DNA from: Moorella glycerini | GTDB taxonomy: Bacteria > Bacillota > DSM-521 > Neomoorellales > Neomoorellaceae | Direction: 5' to 3' | Length of the DNA: 64,000 nucleotides | Assembly (NCBI RefSeq): GCF_009735625.1 | Contig: NZ_CP046244.1 | Location: 2,542,001-2,606,000, forward strand | Part shown: positions 1 through 8,597 of the stretch, one piece after another | Position numbering within the stretch: the stretch's first letter is position 1 | How the letters are laid out: each line of letters begins with the position of its first letter | Notes under the pieces: generated by a model | What the model saw: only the letters and a program-made list of their open reading frames with translations | The model's database searches: none | What the model was told of the DNA's origin: nothing | Made by a program: the position numbers and the translations under genes

Positions 1-1678
1 TGCGCGGCGCTAGGGTATCATCTTTCCTGGTAGCCCCCTCGCGCAGGTTGAAACAACGGCAGATAGTGGCAACTCGATCGGCCAGTAATTGCATATCTGC
101 CGGCGTAACTTCCCTACCGGTAACCGCTGAATACATTTCCGCTGCTTCCGCGAAACCCAGCCCCGGAACCTGGACGCCAATGTCACAGTTAACGCCACAG
201 TGCCAGGGGATTCTTTGATCATACAGCATTTTCACCAGTTGAGCCCTCCCGGCCGTAGAAAAAGGGGGGAGCTGCTGTTCGGCCAGGGCCGGCCATGCCC
301 TCCGGTGGCAGGCTCCCCGTTCAGCAATGGCATAGGCAAGGCCAAACCCCGGAGAAACAGGGCCGGGGCGATAGGCGGGGTACTCCAGGCCTTTAATGTG
401 CATGGCGAAGGTTTCGCTATTTTGGCCAAAATAGCGGGCAGCAGTACGTACCCCTTGTGCGAGGATGTCACCCAGTCCTTTCCGGTAGGCCATCATCTCA
501 AGGAGTTCAGCTACGGCGGCCACATCACCGAAATTTAATGTAAACCCGAGGTCATTGCTGGTGATTAACCCCCGCGCGTAGCACTCCATGGTAAAACCGA
601 CTACATTCCCGGCCCCTACGGTATCCAGGCCCAAGTCGTCACAAAGGCGGTTTAAATAAACAATGGCTTCCAGGGAAGGGTTGTCAATGTTGGCCCCGAA
701 GAGCGCGTTCGTTTCGTACTCAGGACCACCCACTTCAGCGCCCTTATAGGGGCCGGTCCTGGCCCGGCTGAATTTTGTGCAGGCCATGCTGCAGGCATAG
801 CAGCTCTTATCGGCAACAACTACTTTGCGGCGGAAGGCTTCGGCGTTAATCTCTTCGGCCCGGTCGTACTGGCCGTAAAAAAAGTTGCGGGTGGGAAGAA
901 TGCCGATGGCATTGGTGATGTTTAAAGTAAAGGGCGTACCGTACTTCATCCGGTCGGCGACTGAACCCAGCAATCCTCCGCCGGTACCTGAAAATTTGTT
1001 TTCCACCGGCCCGGCTAAATAAGCCACGAGCCGGGCGGGATTGTTGATTTTAATGCCGCCGGTCCCCTTGACAGCTATGCCTTTCAGCCTTTTGGAGCCG
1101 AACACAGCCCCGGCGCCGCCCCGGCCGGCCTGATGAAAGTAATCGTTCTGGACGATGGCCAGGTTCGCCAGGTTCTCGCCCGCAGGACCGATTACCGCCA
1201 CCCTGGTGTCTTCGTCGCCCAGCTCTTTTTTAATCGCCGTTTCGGTTTCATAAGCCCTTTTCCCCCAGAGATGGCCGGCCGGCCGGATACTGAGACGGTT
1301 GTCTTCAACCAGGAGATAAACCGGGTGGGGGGATACCCCCTCGATCACCAGGGCATCGAAACCGGCAAATTTCAGTTCGGGCCCGAACCAGCCACCGGCG
1401 TACGAGTCCAGGAATAGGCCGGTCTGGGGCGATTTGGTAATAATTACATAGCGGTTGGCCGCCGTCACCGGTGTCCCGGTCAGGGGGCCGGTCATAAGAA
1501 TAATCTTATTCCCCGGGCTTAGGGGATCCACGCCCGGCTGTAGTTCATCGAATAACATTTTGGCGCCCAGCCCTCGCCCCCCGTAGAACAGGCGGGCGTC
1601 TTCGTAATTTAATGGCTCAATGGAACAGGAACGGTTGCTTAAGTTTACCCGACCTATGCGGCCTGCATAGCCTTCCAT
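1..1678 (-). CDS. Aldehyde:ferredoxin oxidoreductase family protein, 3' end outside window
   Basis: Tungsten/molybdopterin enzyme of the AOR family, which oxidises aldehydes to carboxylic acids with ferredoxin as acceptor in the cytoplasm. The frame is open from ATG at 1678 to the window edge (559 codons, stop not seen). It has the AOR N-terminal fold (GRIGRVNL, then FYGGRGLGAKML near residue 30) and the [4Fe-4S] ligand pattern C293-x2-C296-x3-C300. Near the edge it ends with an FNLREG..RKDD stretch typical of the C-terminal domain. An AGGAGG site lies 1692-1697. It is transcribed divergently from a TrmB-type regulator. Inferred role: removal of aldehydes released by the neighbouring hydratase-aldolases. 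The true substrate cannot be read from the sequence. Confidence 0.9.
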   Translation of the reverse strand, partial: MEGYAGRIGRVNLSNRSCSIEPLNYEDARLFYGGRGLGAKMLFDELQPGVDPLSPGNKIILMTGPLTGTPVTAANRYVIITKSPQTGLFLDSYAGGWFGPELKFAGFDALVIEGVSPHPVYLLVEDNRLSIRPAGHLWGKRAYETETAIKKELGDEDTRVAVIGPAGENLANLAIVQNDYFHQAGRGGAGAVFGSKRLKGIAVKGTGGIKINNPARLVAYLAGPVENKFSGTGGGLLGSVADRMKYGTPFTLNITNAIGILPTRNFFYGQYDRAEEINAEAFRRKVVVADKSCYACSMACTKFSRARTGPYKGAEVGGPEYETNALFGANIDNPSLEAIVYLNRLCDDLGLDTVGAGNVVGFTMECYARGLITSNDLGFTLNFGDVAAVAELLEMMAYRKGLGDILAQGVRTAARYFGQNSETFAMHIKGLEYPAYRPGPVSPGFGLAYAIAERGACHRRAWPALAEQQLPPFSTAGRAQLVKMLYDQRIPWHCGVNCDIGVQVPGLGFAEAAEMYSAVTGREVTPADMQLLADRVATICRCFNLREGATRKDDTLAPR

Positions 1679-1699
1679 ATTATTTATAGAACCCTCCTA

Positions 1700-1900
1700 A
1701 ATATATGGTTGTGCGAGGTGAGAAGTGGGAGGTGGGTTTTATGGTTGAAACTGGCGGCGTCAGTTTCTGATTAATGCCTCCAACTCCTGGCATTTTCATC
1801 TTTGCGTTGATGTTAGCTGCCGCCATAGATGGCTCCTTTCCAGCCCAGTCCGCGGGTGCCTGGACGGTTGCTGCCGCAGGATAAGGCTTTTAGTAACTAC
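1700..1900 (-). promoter_or_regulatory. Long structured leader of the AOR gene, possible Moco/Tuco riboswitch
   Basis: About 200 nt separate the AOR start from the divergent operator region, and the transcript can fold. Seen on the minus strand: a GAAACTG/CAGTTTC hairpin (1752-1772), an AATGCC/GGCATT hairpin (about 1774-1795), a GTCC/GGAC pairing near 1848-1865, and a GGCTGGAAAGGAGCC element. Molybdenum/tungsten cofactor riboswitches are known upstream of such genes, so this is a candidate. I could not match the consensus from memory, so the class is only a guess. Confidence 0.3.
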
Positions 1901-1914
1901 TAGAGTGGTTGTTA
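1894..1914. promoter_or_regulatory. Imperfect inverted repeat, second TrmB-type operator candidate
   Basis: TAACTAC followed by a four-base spacer and GTGGTTGTTA forms a degenerate copy of the perfect palindrome at 2108-2129. It lies on the AOR side of the divergent intergenic region, where it could control AOR transcription. Inference from similarity of half-sites only. Confidence 0.4.
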
Positions 1915-2107
1915 TTATAATTCTGCATTAAAAGAGATATTCCTTCTTGAATTAATAAAAAGATTAAATTTTTGTGTTCGACAGTGGAGGATCCCTGGCC
2001 GATAGATTTCTGGGGCTTTTTGTATTCCTCAAGTGGGGGTTAATCCCTAAAAAAAATTATCGAGCCGGCAGGAAAACAAAAAATCATGTAGAATATCTTT
2101 TTACAAT

Positions 2108-2129
2108 CATAACTACCGCGGTAGTTATG
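2108..2129. promoter_or_regulatory. 22-bp perfect palindrome before the TrmB gene
   Basis: A perfect 22-bp palindrome centred on CCGCGG with half-site CATAACTACCG, 28 bp before the ATG of the TrmB-family gene. Position and symmetry fit an operator for autoregulation and control of the divergent AOR gene. Confidence 0.6.
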
Positions 2130-2157
2130 CCTGACGACGAAACGGAGCGCGATAAAG

Positions 2158-2940
2158 ATGGAAATAGATAATCTTGTGGCCGCACTAAACGAGGTGGGCC
2201 TTTCTACCTATGAAGCCAGAGCCTACTTGGGCCTGCTGAGGAACCATCCAGAAACAGGCTATGAGCTGGCTAAAAACACCGGCATACCCCAGGCCAAGAT
2301 ATATGAAGTCCTGGCCCGGCTGATAGAAAAAGGAATGATCAGCCAGACACATGTGGAACCCACGTACTATGCCCCTATGGATCCGGAAGAATTTATCGGC
2401 CAGAAAAAGGATAAATATTCGCGGTTGCTTGATGAACTGTCCATGGGCCTGGCGGAATTGAAGAAACAGGGCGGGCCGAGGGAATATGTATGGAATTTGC
2501 ATAAGTATGAGGACATAATTGACAGGGCCGCCAGCTTTTGCGCCGAAGCGCAACAAAAAATCTATCTCCTTTCCTGGCAGCCGGAGTTAGACCGGCTGGC
2601 CCCGGCCCTGGAGCTTGCCCACCAGAGAGGGGTAGAGATTGTTCTCGTGGGTTTTGATGTAAATTCTTTTGCGTATGGCAAGCTGATCAAGCACCGGGCG
2701 TTAGGCCATATCCGCAGCGAGCGAGGGCAACAGCTGATGGTAGTGGCCGATACTAAAAGCGCCCTCATGGCGGCCCTGGGTGAGGGAGAGCTCCATGCCT
2801 TTTGGACCCAGAGCCTGGGCATAATTCGCCTGGTGCGGGACTATATTCTTCATGAAGCCTACCTGTGGAATATATTGGATCGTTTTGCCGAAATAAGGGA
2901 CTTCTTCGGCGAGGACCTGGCAGGTTTGCGTAACCTTTAG
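2158..2940 (+). CDS. TrmB-family transcriptional regulator
   Basis: 260-residue regulator. Residues about 10-65 form a winged helix of the TrmB type (LSTYEARAYLGLL, then IPQAKIYEVLARLIEKGMI). The rest resembles the PLD-like effector-binding domain of TrmB proteins (YLLSWQPEL, then HQRGVEIVLVGFD). TrmB proteins bind DNA as dimers and respond to small molecules, classically sugars; the ligand here is unknown. It is divergent from the AOR gene with a perfect palindrome just upstream, which suggests autoregulation and control of AOR. The start is ATG at 2158 with a weak GGAG-like site. Confidence 0.85.
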   Translation: MEIDNLVAALNEVGLSTYEARAYLGLLRNHPETGYELAKNTGIPQAKIYEVLARLIEKGMISQTHVEPTYYAPMDPEEFIGQKKDKYSRLLDELSMGLAELKKQGGPREYVWNLHKYEDIIDRAASFCAEAQQKIYLLSWQPELDRLAPALELAHQRGVEIVLVGFDVNSFAYGKLIKHRALGHIRSERGQQLMVVADTKSALMAALGEGELHAFWTQSLGIIRLVRDYILHEAYLWNILDRFAEIRDFFGEDLAGLRNL

Positions 2941-3021
2941 GGAAAGATGCGAACTAAAAGGTAACCGCTGGTATCGTGTTTCGCAAATTATAATAAAGAG
3001 AATAGAGGAAGTGTTATAAGA

Positions 3022-4395
3022 TTGCCTAAGAATATGTTAGAAGATTTACCTGTTTGGGAGAAAAAATCCTTCCCCGACGACGCAAGACAACCGGACGCAG
3101 CTATAAAGAAATATACCGGCGTTCTTCTGCAAGCCCTGGAGTGGTTGGTCTTTGACAGCATGTGGATTGTAATGGTACCAACGGTGATAGGTCCGGCAAT
3201 TGGCCTCGATCGGCCGGGAATGGCCTCCCTCTCCCAGCGTTTGTTCTTTTTTACCGGCCTGGCTTCCCTCCTCCAGGTTACCACGGGTCATAAAATGCCC
3301 ATCTTTGAAGGCCCGGCCGCCTTATGGTGGGCGCTGATTATCGGCATGGGTAATGCGGCTGCAGTCAGGGGTTACGCGCCGGAACTTTTACGCGGCAGTC
3401 TGGAAATGGGTTTGATTATTTCCGGCGCGGTCCTTGCCTTGATGAGCTTGACGGGCCTGACAAGCAGGATCATGAAGCTTTTTACGCCGGTAGTTACAGG
3501 GTCGGTGCTGGTGATGGTGGCCTTGCAATTAAGCGGTAGCATAATTAAAGGCGTCATCGGTGTTGGTTTCCTGGGCCAGCCCTTGAGCCCTGTGGCCATT
3601 ATTACTTCGCTGGCTGTGATAGGCATTATAACCTTTCTATCTTTAAAGGGAAACCGGCTGATAAAAAGTTTAAGCGTCCTGGCAGGGATTGTAGCCGGCT
3701 GGCTGGGGATGGCGCTTGCGGGTTATGCAGATCTGCCGCGGGGGATCGATTTTACCAGCCTGGCGGTACCCCGGCTGCTGACCTGGGGAAAGCCGGCCTT
3801 TGATGGGGGGATGGTTTTAACCTGTGTCATTGCCGGCGTGGTTCTTATACCCAATGTAGTGGCCAGTATAGTGGCCATGGGCGAGGTTACCGGCGTGAAA
3901 GTCAATAATCAGGTACATAATCGCGGTGTCTTTTTTAATGGCGTTGCTAATATCCTGGCCGGGCTAGGGGCGACAGTAGGCTCGGTGCCCACCGCCACTT
4001 CGGCCGGCTTCGCCAGAGTAACCGGTATGACGGACAGGTTGCCCTTTATCCTGGCGTGCGGCCTGCTCATTTTCCTTGGCTTTCAGCCGGCTATCGGCAT
4101 GATCCTAGCCAGTATCCCTGGCCCGGTCAGCAATGCCGCCATGCTGGTTACGGCCTGTACCCTGTTTATTTTCGGGCTCCAGGAATATGCGCGGGTAAAA
4201 TTTACGGATAGGGAAACATTTGTGGTAGGCATTGCCATCCTTGCCGGGACAGGGATAATGTTTTTACCTGCCAATACCTTCAAAGCCCTGCCGGTATGGA
4301 TCAGCTATTTGGCTAGCAACGGAACCATTGTTAGCATGCTGGTCTGCATTTTTCTGGAACATATAGTTTTTCCCAATAGAAAGAAGTTCAATTAA
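3022..4395 (+). CDS. NCS2/xanthine-uracil permease-like transporter
   Basis: 457-residue polytopic membrane protein resembling the nucleobase:cation symporter-2 family, with many hydrophobic segments from about residue 45 onward and a long hydrophilic N-terminus. The start is TTG at 3022 with GAGGAAG 9 nt upstream; an in-frame ATG lies at 3034. It stands between the TrmB gene and a hydratase-aldolase, so its cargo may be an aromatic or oxo acid rather than a nucleobase. That is context only, since the family has members with non-nucleobase cargo. About 180 bp of gene-free sequence follows. Confidence 0.7.
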   Translation: MPKNMLEDLPVWEKKSFPDDARQPDAAIKKYTGVLLQALEWLVFDSMWIVMVPTVIGPAIGLDRPGMASLSQRLFFFTGLASLLQVTTGHKMPIFEGPAALWWALIIGMGNAAAVRGYAPELLRGSLEMGLIISGAVLALMSLTGLTSRIMKLFTPVVTGSVLVMVALQLSGSIIKGVIGVGFLGQPLSPVAIITSLAVIGIITFLSLKGNRLIKSLSVLAGIVAGWLGMALAGYADLPRGIDFTSLAVPRLLTWGKPAFDGGMVLTCVIAGVVLIPNVVASIVAMGEVTGVKVNNQVHNRGVFFNGVANILAGLGATVGSVPTATSAGFARVTGMTDRLPFILACGLLIFLGFQPAIGMILASIPGPVSNAAMLVTACTLFIFGLQEYARVKFTDRETFVVGIAILAGTGIMFLPANTFKALPVWISYLASNGTIVSMLVCIFLEHIVFPNRKKFN

Positions 4396-4578
4396 TTATA
4401 AAAGATAAAAGTTAAAATGTAAATTATGATGGCAGGAGGTGAGAGGTGGATAAAAATATTTCCCGCTTAATTTTAAGGAGGTGAGCGGGCCGGAGAATTG
4501 TACGCGAACTGGCAGGGCGGAAGAAGGGGGAAAGTATAAAACAATTAAATAATAATTACAAGAAAGGATGATCAATAG

Positions 4579-5577
4579 ATGGCTAAATTACCCAAGTTAA
4601 CCGCCAAAGATATTAAAGGTATCGTCGCCATTATGCCTACGCCAGTGAAGGAAGGGGCTAATAGCTGGAGCAGCCGGGATGTAGTTGATCTGGATGAGGC
4701 CGCCCGTGGTGCCGATAGCCTGGTCAGGGACGGCGTCGACATGCTCCTGGTTAACGGTACCTTTGGCGAGGCGGCTACCCTTACCTGGGAAGAGCTCAAG
4801 AAGTTCAGCGCCACCGTAGTAGAAACAGTTGCAGGGCGCATCCCGGTATTCCTGGGGGCCACTACCCTTAACACCCGGGATACCATCGAACGGGCGCGTT
4901 ATTTCCGCGATCTCGGCGCCGAAGGGCTTTTCCTGGGACGCCCCATGTGGTGCCAGATGTCGGAGGAGATGATTGTCCAGTTCTATAAGGATGTGGCCGA
5001 GGCTTTGCCGGATATGAACATTCTTGTCTATGATAACCCGGAAGCCTTCAAAGGGAAAATCCCTACCAGGGTTTATGCGGAACTAGCTAAAATCCCGCAG
5101 GTGGTGGCTTCCAAGTATCGCAGCGTCCTGGCCGGCATCGCCAGCGATACTCTGGTGGCTGATATGCGGGCGGTGAAGGGGAACATTAAACTTTTGCCCC
5201 ATGATTGTGACTGGTATTATGCCGCCAAATGGTATCCCGAAGAAATGGATGCCTGCTGGTCCAGTGGTGTTTCCGCTGGCCCGGCACCCGTCGTAGCCCT
5301 CAAGAAAGCCCTGAACACCGGGGATTGGGAGACGGCCAAGCAGATAACCGACGAAATCAACTGGGCTTATGAGAAATTCTTGCCCCGGGGGAGCTTTGTC
5401 ATATTCAATATTTATAATATCGGCATCCAAAAGGCCAGGTTTGATGCGGCCGGCTATATTAAAGCCGGGCCGGCCTTACCTCCCTATCATATCATGCCGC
5501 CCGATGTCCTGGAGAGCGCCCGGGAATGTGGCCGGCGCTGGCAACAATTACAGGAGAAATATTCGAAAAAACTGTAA
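4579..5577 (+). CDS. Hydratase-aldolase, DHDPS/NAL superfamily (paralogue 1)
   Basis: 332 residues, class I aldolase barrel. The nearest recognisable relatives are trans-o-hydroxybenzylidenepyruvate hydratase-aldolases (NahE/PhdJ), which cleave arylidene-pyruvates into an aryl aldehyde and pyruvate. The family signatures are present: GATTLNTRDTI, LFLGRPMWC and YDNPEAFKG. The Schiff-base lysine should be Lys179 (VVASKY) and the YxNP tyrosine Tyr151. An AAAGGATGA site precedes the ATG. Downstream come a strong hairpin and a MatC-type carrier, an arrangement repeated by the paralogue at 8598-9569. Reaction class is well supported; the actual substrate is not. Confidence 0.85.
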   Translation: MAKLPKLTAKDIKGIVAIMPTPVKEGANSWSSRDVVDLDEAARGADSLVRDGVDMLLVNGTFGEAATLTWEELKKFSATVVETVAGRIPVFLGATTLNTRDTIERARYFRDLGAEGLFLGRPMWCQMSEEMIVQFYKDVAEALPDMNILVYDNPEAFKGKIPTRVYAELAKIPQVVASKYRSVLAGIASDTLVADMRAVKGNIKLLPHDCDWYYAAKWYPEEMDACWSSGVSAGPAPVVALKKALNTGDWETAKQITDEINWAYEKFLPRGSFVIFNIYNIGIQKARFDAAGYIKAGPALPPYHIMPPDVLESARECGRRWQQLQEKYSKKL

Positions 5578-5602
5578 CCGGCCAGTTGTCAAATAAGATA
5601 AA

Positions 5603-5643
5603 GCTGCGGGTGGTGGACGGGAGTGCCACCTACCACCCGCAGC
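5603..5643 (+). other. Intercistronic 12-bp GC-rich hairpin
   Basis: GCTGCGGGTGGT (5603-5614) pairs perfectly with 5632-5643 across a 17-nt loop. No T-run follows, so it is not a standard terminator. It sits between the hydratase-aldolase and the MatC-type gene and may protect the upstream message or attenuate the transporter. Confidence 0.6.
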
Positions 5644-5736
5644 GGTTACCAAAATTAGCTGCCTCGATGAAGTCGTTTGTTAAAAGTTGTTTTTTAATGA
5701 TAATTGCCTGCTTTACAATGAAAGGAGGGACTGTTA

Positions 5737-7008
5737 ATGTCAATAGCGGTAATGTCGCTGATAGCCCTGGTACTGGTATTTGTTATTTGCGCCTTCGTTC
5801 CAATAAATGTAGGGACCTTAGCCTTTGCCTTTACCTTTATCATCGGCATTGTCATTGGTAAACTTAAGCTGGTGGAAGTACTGGCGGGATTTCCTACCGA
5901 CCTCTTTATCCTCCTGGGCGGCGTTTCTTATATGTTCGCCATTGCCCAAATCAACGGTACCATGAGCCGGATAACGTCGGCGTGCCTTAAACTGATAAGG
6001 GGCAATGTGGCTTTAATACCCTGGATTTTCCACCTGATTGCCATTTTTATTAGCGCCATCGGGGCCGGCCCGGCGGTAACCACCACCCTGCTGGCGCCGA
6101 TTGCCATGCAGGTGACGGCGGAAGCAGGCATCAGCCCCTTGCTGGTAGGGGTGATGCTGGTCCATGGCAGCCACGGAGGCTCCTACTCTCCGGTGAGTCC
6201 CATGGGAGTGATTGCCAACGGTGCCGTGGCTAAAGCCGGCCTGCCCGATTTGTCGTGGACATTATTTCTAAATTCCCTGGTATTCAATATCCTCATCGCC
6301 GTAGCTGTTTACCTCCTCTTTGGTGGCCTTAAGCTGATCCGCCGGTCGCGGGAAGAAGTCATGAGCGATAAGTTAAAGGCCTTAATGGAAACGGGTTCGG
6401 AGCAACCCCTGACTTTCCAGCAACAGGCCACTCTGGCGGGTATTGCGGCGCTCTTTGTCATGGGCCTGGGCTTCAAATATCATGTAGGTTTCAGCGCTTT
6501 TACCATTGGTGTGATCCTGACCTTGCTGGCCCCCAAAGAAGAACGTAAAGCTGTGGAACAGATGGCCTGGCCTACAATTATCATGATCGCGGGTATTTTA
6601 ACCCTGGTGGGGTTGATGGCCAAAGTCGGGGCTATTGACCTCATAGCTAGAGGCATCGGCCAGGTGGCCACGCCCCTTACGGCACCCCTGTTACTGGCCG
6701 GGGCGGGCGGGGTGATTTCCCTCTACTCGGCCACAGGTGCTGTCCTGGCGGCACTCATACCCATGGTCCCGGCGGTTCTGGCGGCGGTGGGGGGCGGTAA
6801 TGCCGCCGGAGCAGTGTCCTCCCTGGTAATTGCCTCCAGCGTGGTGGACACGAGTCCCCTGTCGATCCAGGGTGCCATGTTGTTGGCTTCAGTAAAGAAT
6901 ATGGACCGGAATACTTTCTTTAAACAACTCCTGCTATGGGGTATTGCCATGATATTTGTAGGGACAGTCCTTTCCTGGCTGATTTTTGTGGTCATAGGCC
7001 TTCCTTGA
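5737..7008 (+). CDS. MatC-type dicarboxylate/organic acid carrier (copy 1)
   Basis: 423-residue inner-membrane transporter with about 10-12 hydrophobic segments. The N-terminus (VPINVGTLAFAFTFIIGIVIG, then AGFPTDLFILLGGVSYMFAIAQINGT) matches the MatC N-terminal family of malonate/dicarboxylate carriers in the ion-transporter superfamily. The start is ATG at 5737 with AAAGGAGG upstream. It follows the hydratase-aldolase by 159 bp with an intervening hairpin and is closed by a terminator at 7035, so the two probably form one operon. A second MatC-type gene lies at 23178. Cargo is likely a carboxylate; which one is unknown. Confidence 0.75.
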   Translation: MSIAVMSLIALVLVFVICAFVPINVGTLAFAFTFIIGIVIGKLKLVEVLAGFPTDLFILLGGVSYMFAIAQINGTMSRITSACLKLIRGNVALIPWIFHLIAIFISAIGAGPAVTTTLLAPIAMQVTAEAGISPLLVGVMLVHGSHGGSYSPVSPMGVIANGAVAKAGLPDLSWTLFLNSLVFNILIAVAVYLLFGGLKLIRRSREEVMSDKLKALMETGSEQPLTFQQQATLAGIAALFVMGLGFKYHVGFSAFTIGVILTLLAPKEERKAVEQMAWPTIIMIAGILTLVGLMAKVGAIDLIARGIGQVATPLTAPLLLAGAGGVISLYSATGAVLAALIPMVPAVLAAVGGGNAAGAVSSLVIASSVVDTSPLSIQGAMLLASVKNMDRNTFFKQLLLWGIAMIFVGTVLSWLIFVVIGLP

Positions 7009-7034
7009 TGGGGAACAATATCTTCCCATGGGAG

Positions 7035-7064
7035 AGGGCACCTGAAAAACGGGTGCCCTTTTTG
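7035..7064 (+). terminator. Rho-independent terminator after MatC-type gene
   Basis: AGGGCACC (7035-7042) pairs with GGTGCCCT (7052-7059), followed by a T-run. Confidence 0.85.
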
Positions 7065-7144
7065 TTCTAGGGGCATTCTTGTCATGAGTAGAATTTTTTA
7101 CCCAGGCGAGAAAAGAAACAAACAACCTTTGATGGATGACAACA

Positions 7145-7175
7145 AACGCCAGGGCCCGCGCAGGACCCTGGCGTT
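7145..7175 (-). terminator. Terminator of the BenE-type gene
   Basis: AACGCCAGGG pairs with CCCTGGCGTT (7166-7175). On the minus strand the stem is followed by TTTGTTG, so it ends the gene at 7184-8422; the plus strand has a short A-rich tail instead. Confidence 0.75.
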
Positions 7176-7183
7176 AAAAAGGG

Positions 7184-8422
7184 CTATTTTTTTATAGCTG
7201 CCAGCATATTCCTGTAATCTTTGTTTTCCAAAAGCAGAGAAATAATAGTTCCGGCAATCAAGGCCCAAAAAGGAGCACCAATATTCCATATGGTAATCCT
7301 GCTCATGCTTACAAGCAAGGAAAACAGGGCTCCCAGCCTAAAACTTCCTCCAAAGGCCTGGGCAAAAGTATTGCTTAAAACGGAGATCATTGCCACACCG
7401 GCCAGGACATCAATAAATGGTCCCGGGACAGCCCGCGTAAAAGTGATGGCTAATGGCGCCAGCAGCGCCAGGATGATCGACAAGATGCCACTTATAAACG
7501 TAGCCGCATACCGCCCTTCTTGAGGTCCTACTTCTGATGCCGCACATATAGCTATGCTTGGTCCGGCGATGACAGCGTTATGTCCACCAAAAAGAGCGTT
7601 AATAATAGAACCCAGGCCACTTACAGCTACAAAAGCATTAGTTGGGGGAACGTAACCCTGTGAAGAAAGTATCCCCAGGGCCTGCACGTTACCGAAGCCG
7701 ATGGAAAGGATGGCTAAGGGCAAAGTTAGCTCTAGAATTGCTTTGATATTAAAGGCAGGAGCGACAAATACCAGGGTGGATATATTAAAAGATATTGCTT
7801 GCAAGTCAACACTTCCGGCTGTTATAGCCACAATGAAGCCAATTATTAATGCCCCTAATACCGGTGGGAACTTTTGCGCTACTACCGGATAGATGCTCAA
7901 TAATAAAAAGGCAAGTAAAGTAGACCCGGCGACTACCGGAGCTTTAGGAAGGGCCCCTATAATGGCAATGCCATAGCTAACAAGGGTGCCGGCGATCATA
8001 CCTTGAATAATTGGCATAGGTACATATTTTATTGCCATTTTAAATAAGCCGGAGATGCCGATAACTAAAACTATTAAACCAGCGATAAGAATTGCGCCCA
8101 GGACATCGTTTAAGGGATAACGAGTGAGGGCGTTGCCAATGAGTACAATGGCGGGAATGGAAAAGGCCACGTAAATGGGCTGGCGATAATACAGTGACAT
8201 CAAGATCGTAAAAAGGCCTCCCACCAGAAAGCAAACAGCCAGCCAGGATATAGCTATATTATTGGGAAGCCCGGCTTCAGCAGCAGCCTTTAAAAGAATA
8301 AAGATAGGCCCTTCGCCAAATAGTACGGCAGCTATTGCAGCACCAATGACGGAGGGAGTTGTATATTTGCTTAACTGGAGCAAAGAAGCAGTTAGACCTT
8401 CGCCTTTTTCTATTTTAAACAT
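7184..8422 (-). CDS. BenE-family benzoate/H+ symporter-like permease
   Basis: 412-residue polytopic protein resembling BenE (benzoate membrane transport). The family-like segment FGGHNAVIAGPSIAICAA followed by GPQEGRYAA corresponds to the conserved loop and re-entrant region of BenE proteins. BenE carriers import benzoate by proton symport. The gene lies downstream of the second hydratase-aldolase on the same strand, with a hairpin in the 175-bp gap, and ends at a terminator. This gives the clearest hint that the local substrates are aromatic acids. Start ATG 8422. Confidence 0.75.
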   Translation of the reverse strand: MFKIEKGEGLTASLLQLSKYTTPSVIGAAIAAVLFGEGPIFILLKAAAEAGLPNNIAISWLAVCFLVGGLFTILMSLYYRQPIYVAFSIPAIVLIGNALTRYPLNDVLGAILIAGLIVLVIGISGLFKMAIKYVPMPIIQGMIAGTLVSYGIAIIGALPKAPVVAGSTLLAFLLLSIYPVVAQKFPPVLGALIIGFIVAITAGSVDLQAISFNISTLVFVAPAFNIKAILELTLPLAILSIGFGNVQALGILSSQGYVPPTNAFVAVSGLGSIINALFGGHNAVIAGPSIAICAASEVGPQEGRYAATFISGILSIILALLAPLAITFTRAVPGPFIDVLAGVAMISVLSNTFAQAFGGSFRLGALFSLLVSMSRITIWNIGAPFWALIAGTIISLLLENKDYRNMLAAIKK

Positions 8423-8496
8423 TGTTTTTCCCTTCCTTAATTAATTTATTTTTTAGCCAGGAACTAGCGTTACTCATCCGGCAAATTAAGGGGTTC

Positions 8497-8524
8497 ACCT
8501 GCCCGGGGTTATTCCCGGGCAGGT
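8497..8524 (-). other. Intercistronic 11-bp hairpin between aldolase and BenE-type gene
   Basis: ACCTGCCCGGG (8497-8507) pairs perfectly with 8514-8524 around a 6-nt loop, with only AT-rich sequence after it. Placed as in the other aldolase-transporter pair (5603-5643). Confidence 0.6.
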
Positions 8525-8597
8525 AAATTTATTGAAAACAAAGACGCGCAGTATTTCTCAGTTGTAACGCAAGCGCTAAGAGACACATCAAAGTTCA

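Noticed and set aside
1974-2171. 65-codon plus-strand frame before the TrmB gene.
   Set aside because: It spans the operator palindrome and has no ribosome site or protein-like composition.
2969-2985. Sigma-54-like TGGTATCGTGTTTCGCA before the NCS2-type gene.
   Set aside because: GG and GC are 13 bp apart instead of 12 and the core is poor, so it breaks the spacing rule kept by the nine accepted sites.
4434-4484. A 12-residue leader-peptide frame (GTG 4446) with an AGGAGG site, followed by a second AGGAGG, upstream of the first hydratase-aldolase.
   Set aside because: Too short and without attenuator structure or regulatory codons; the second site has no usable start. Kept only as a curiosity.
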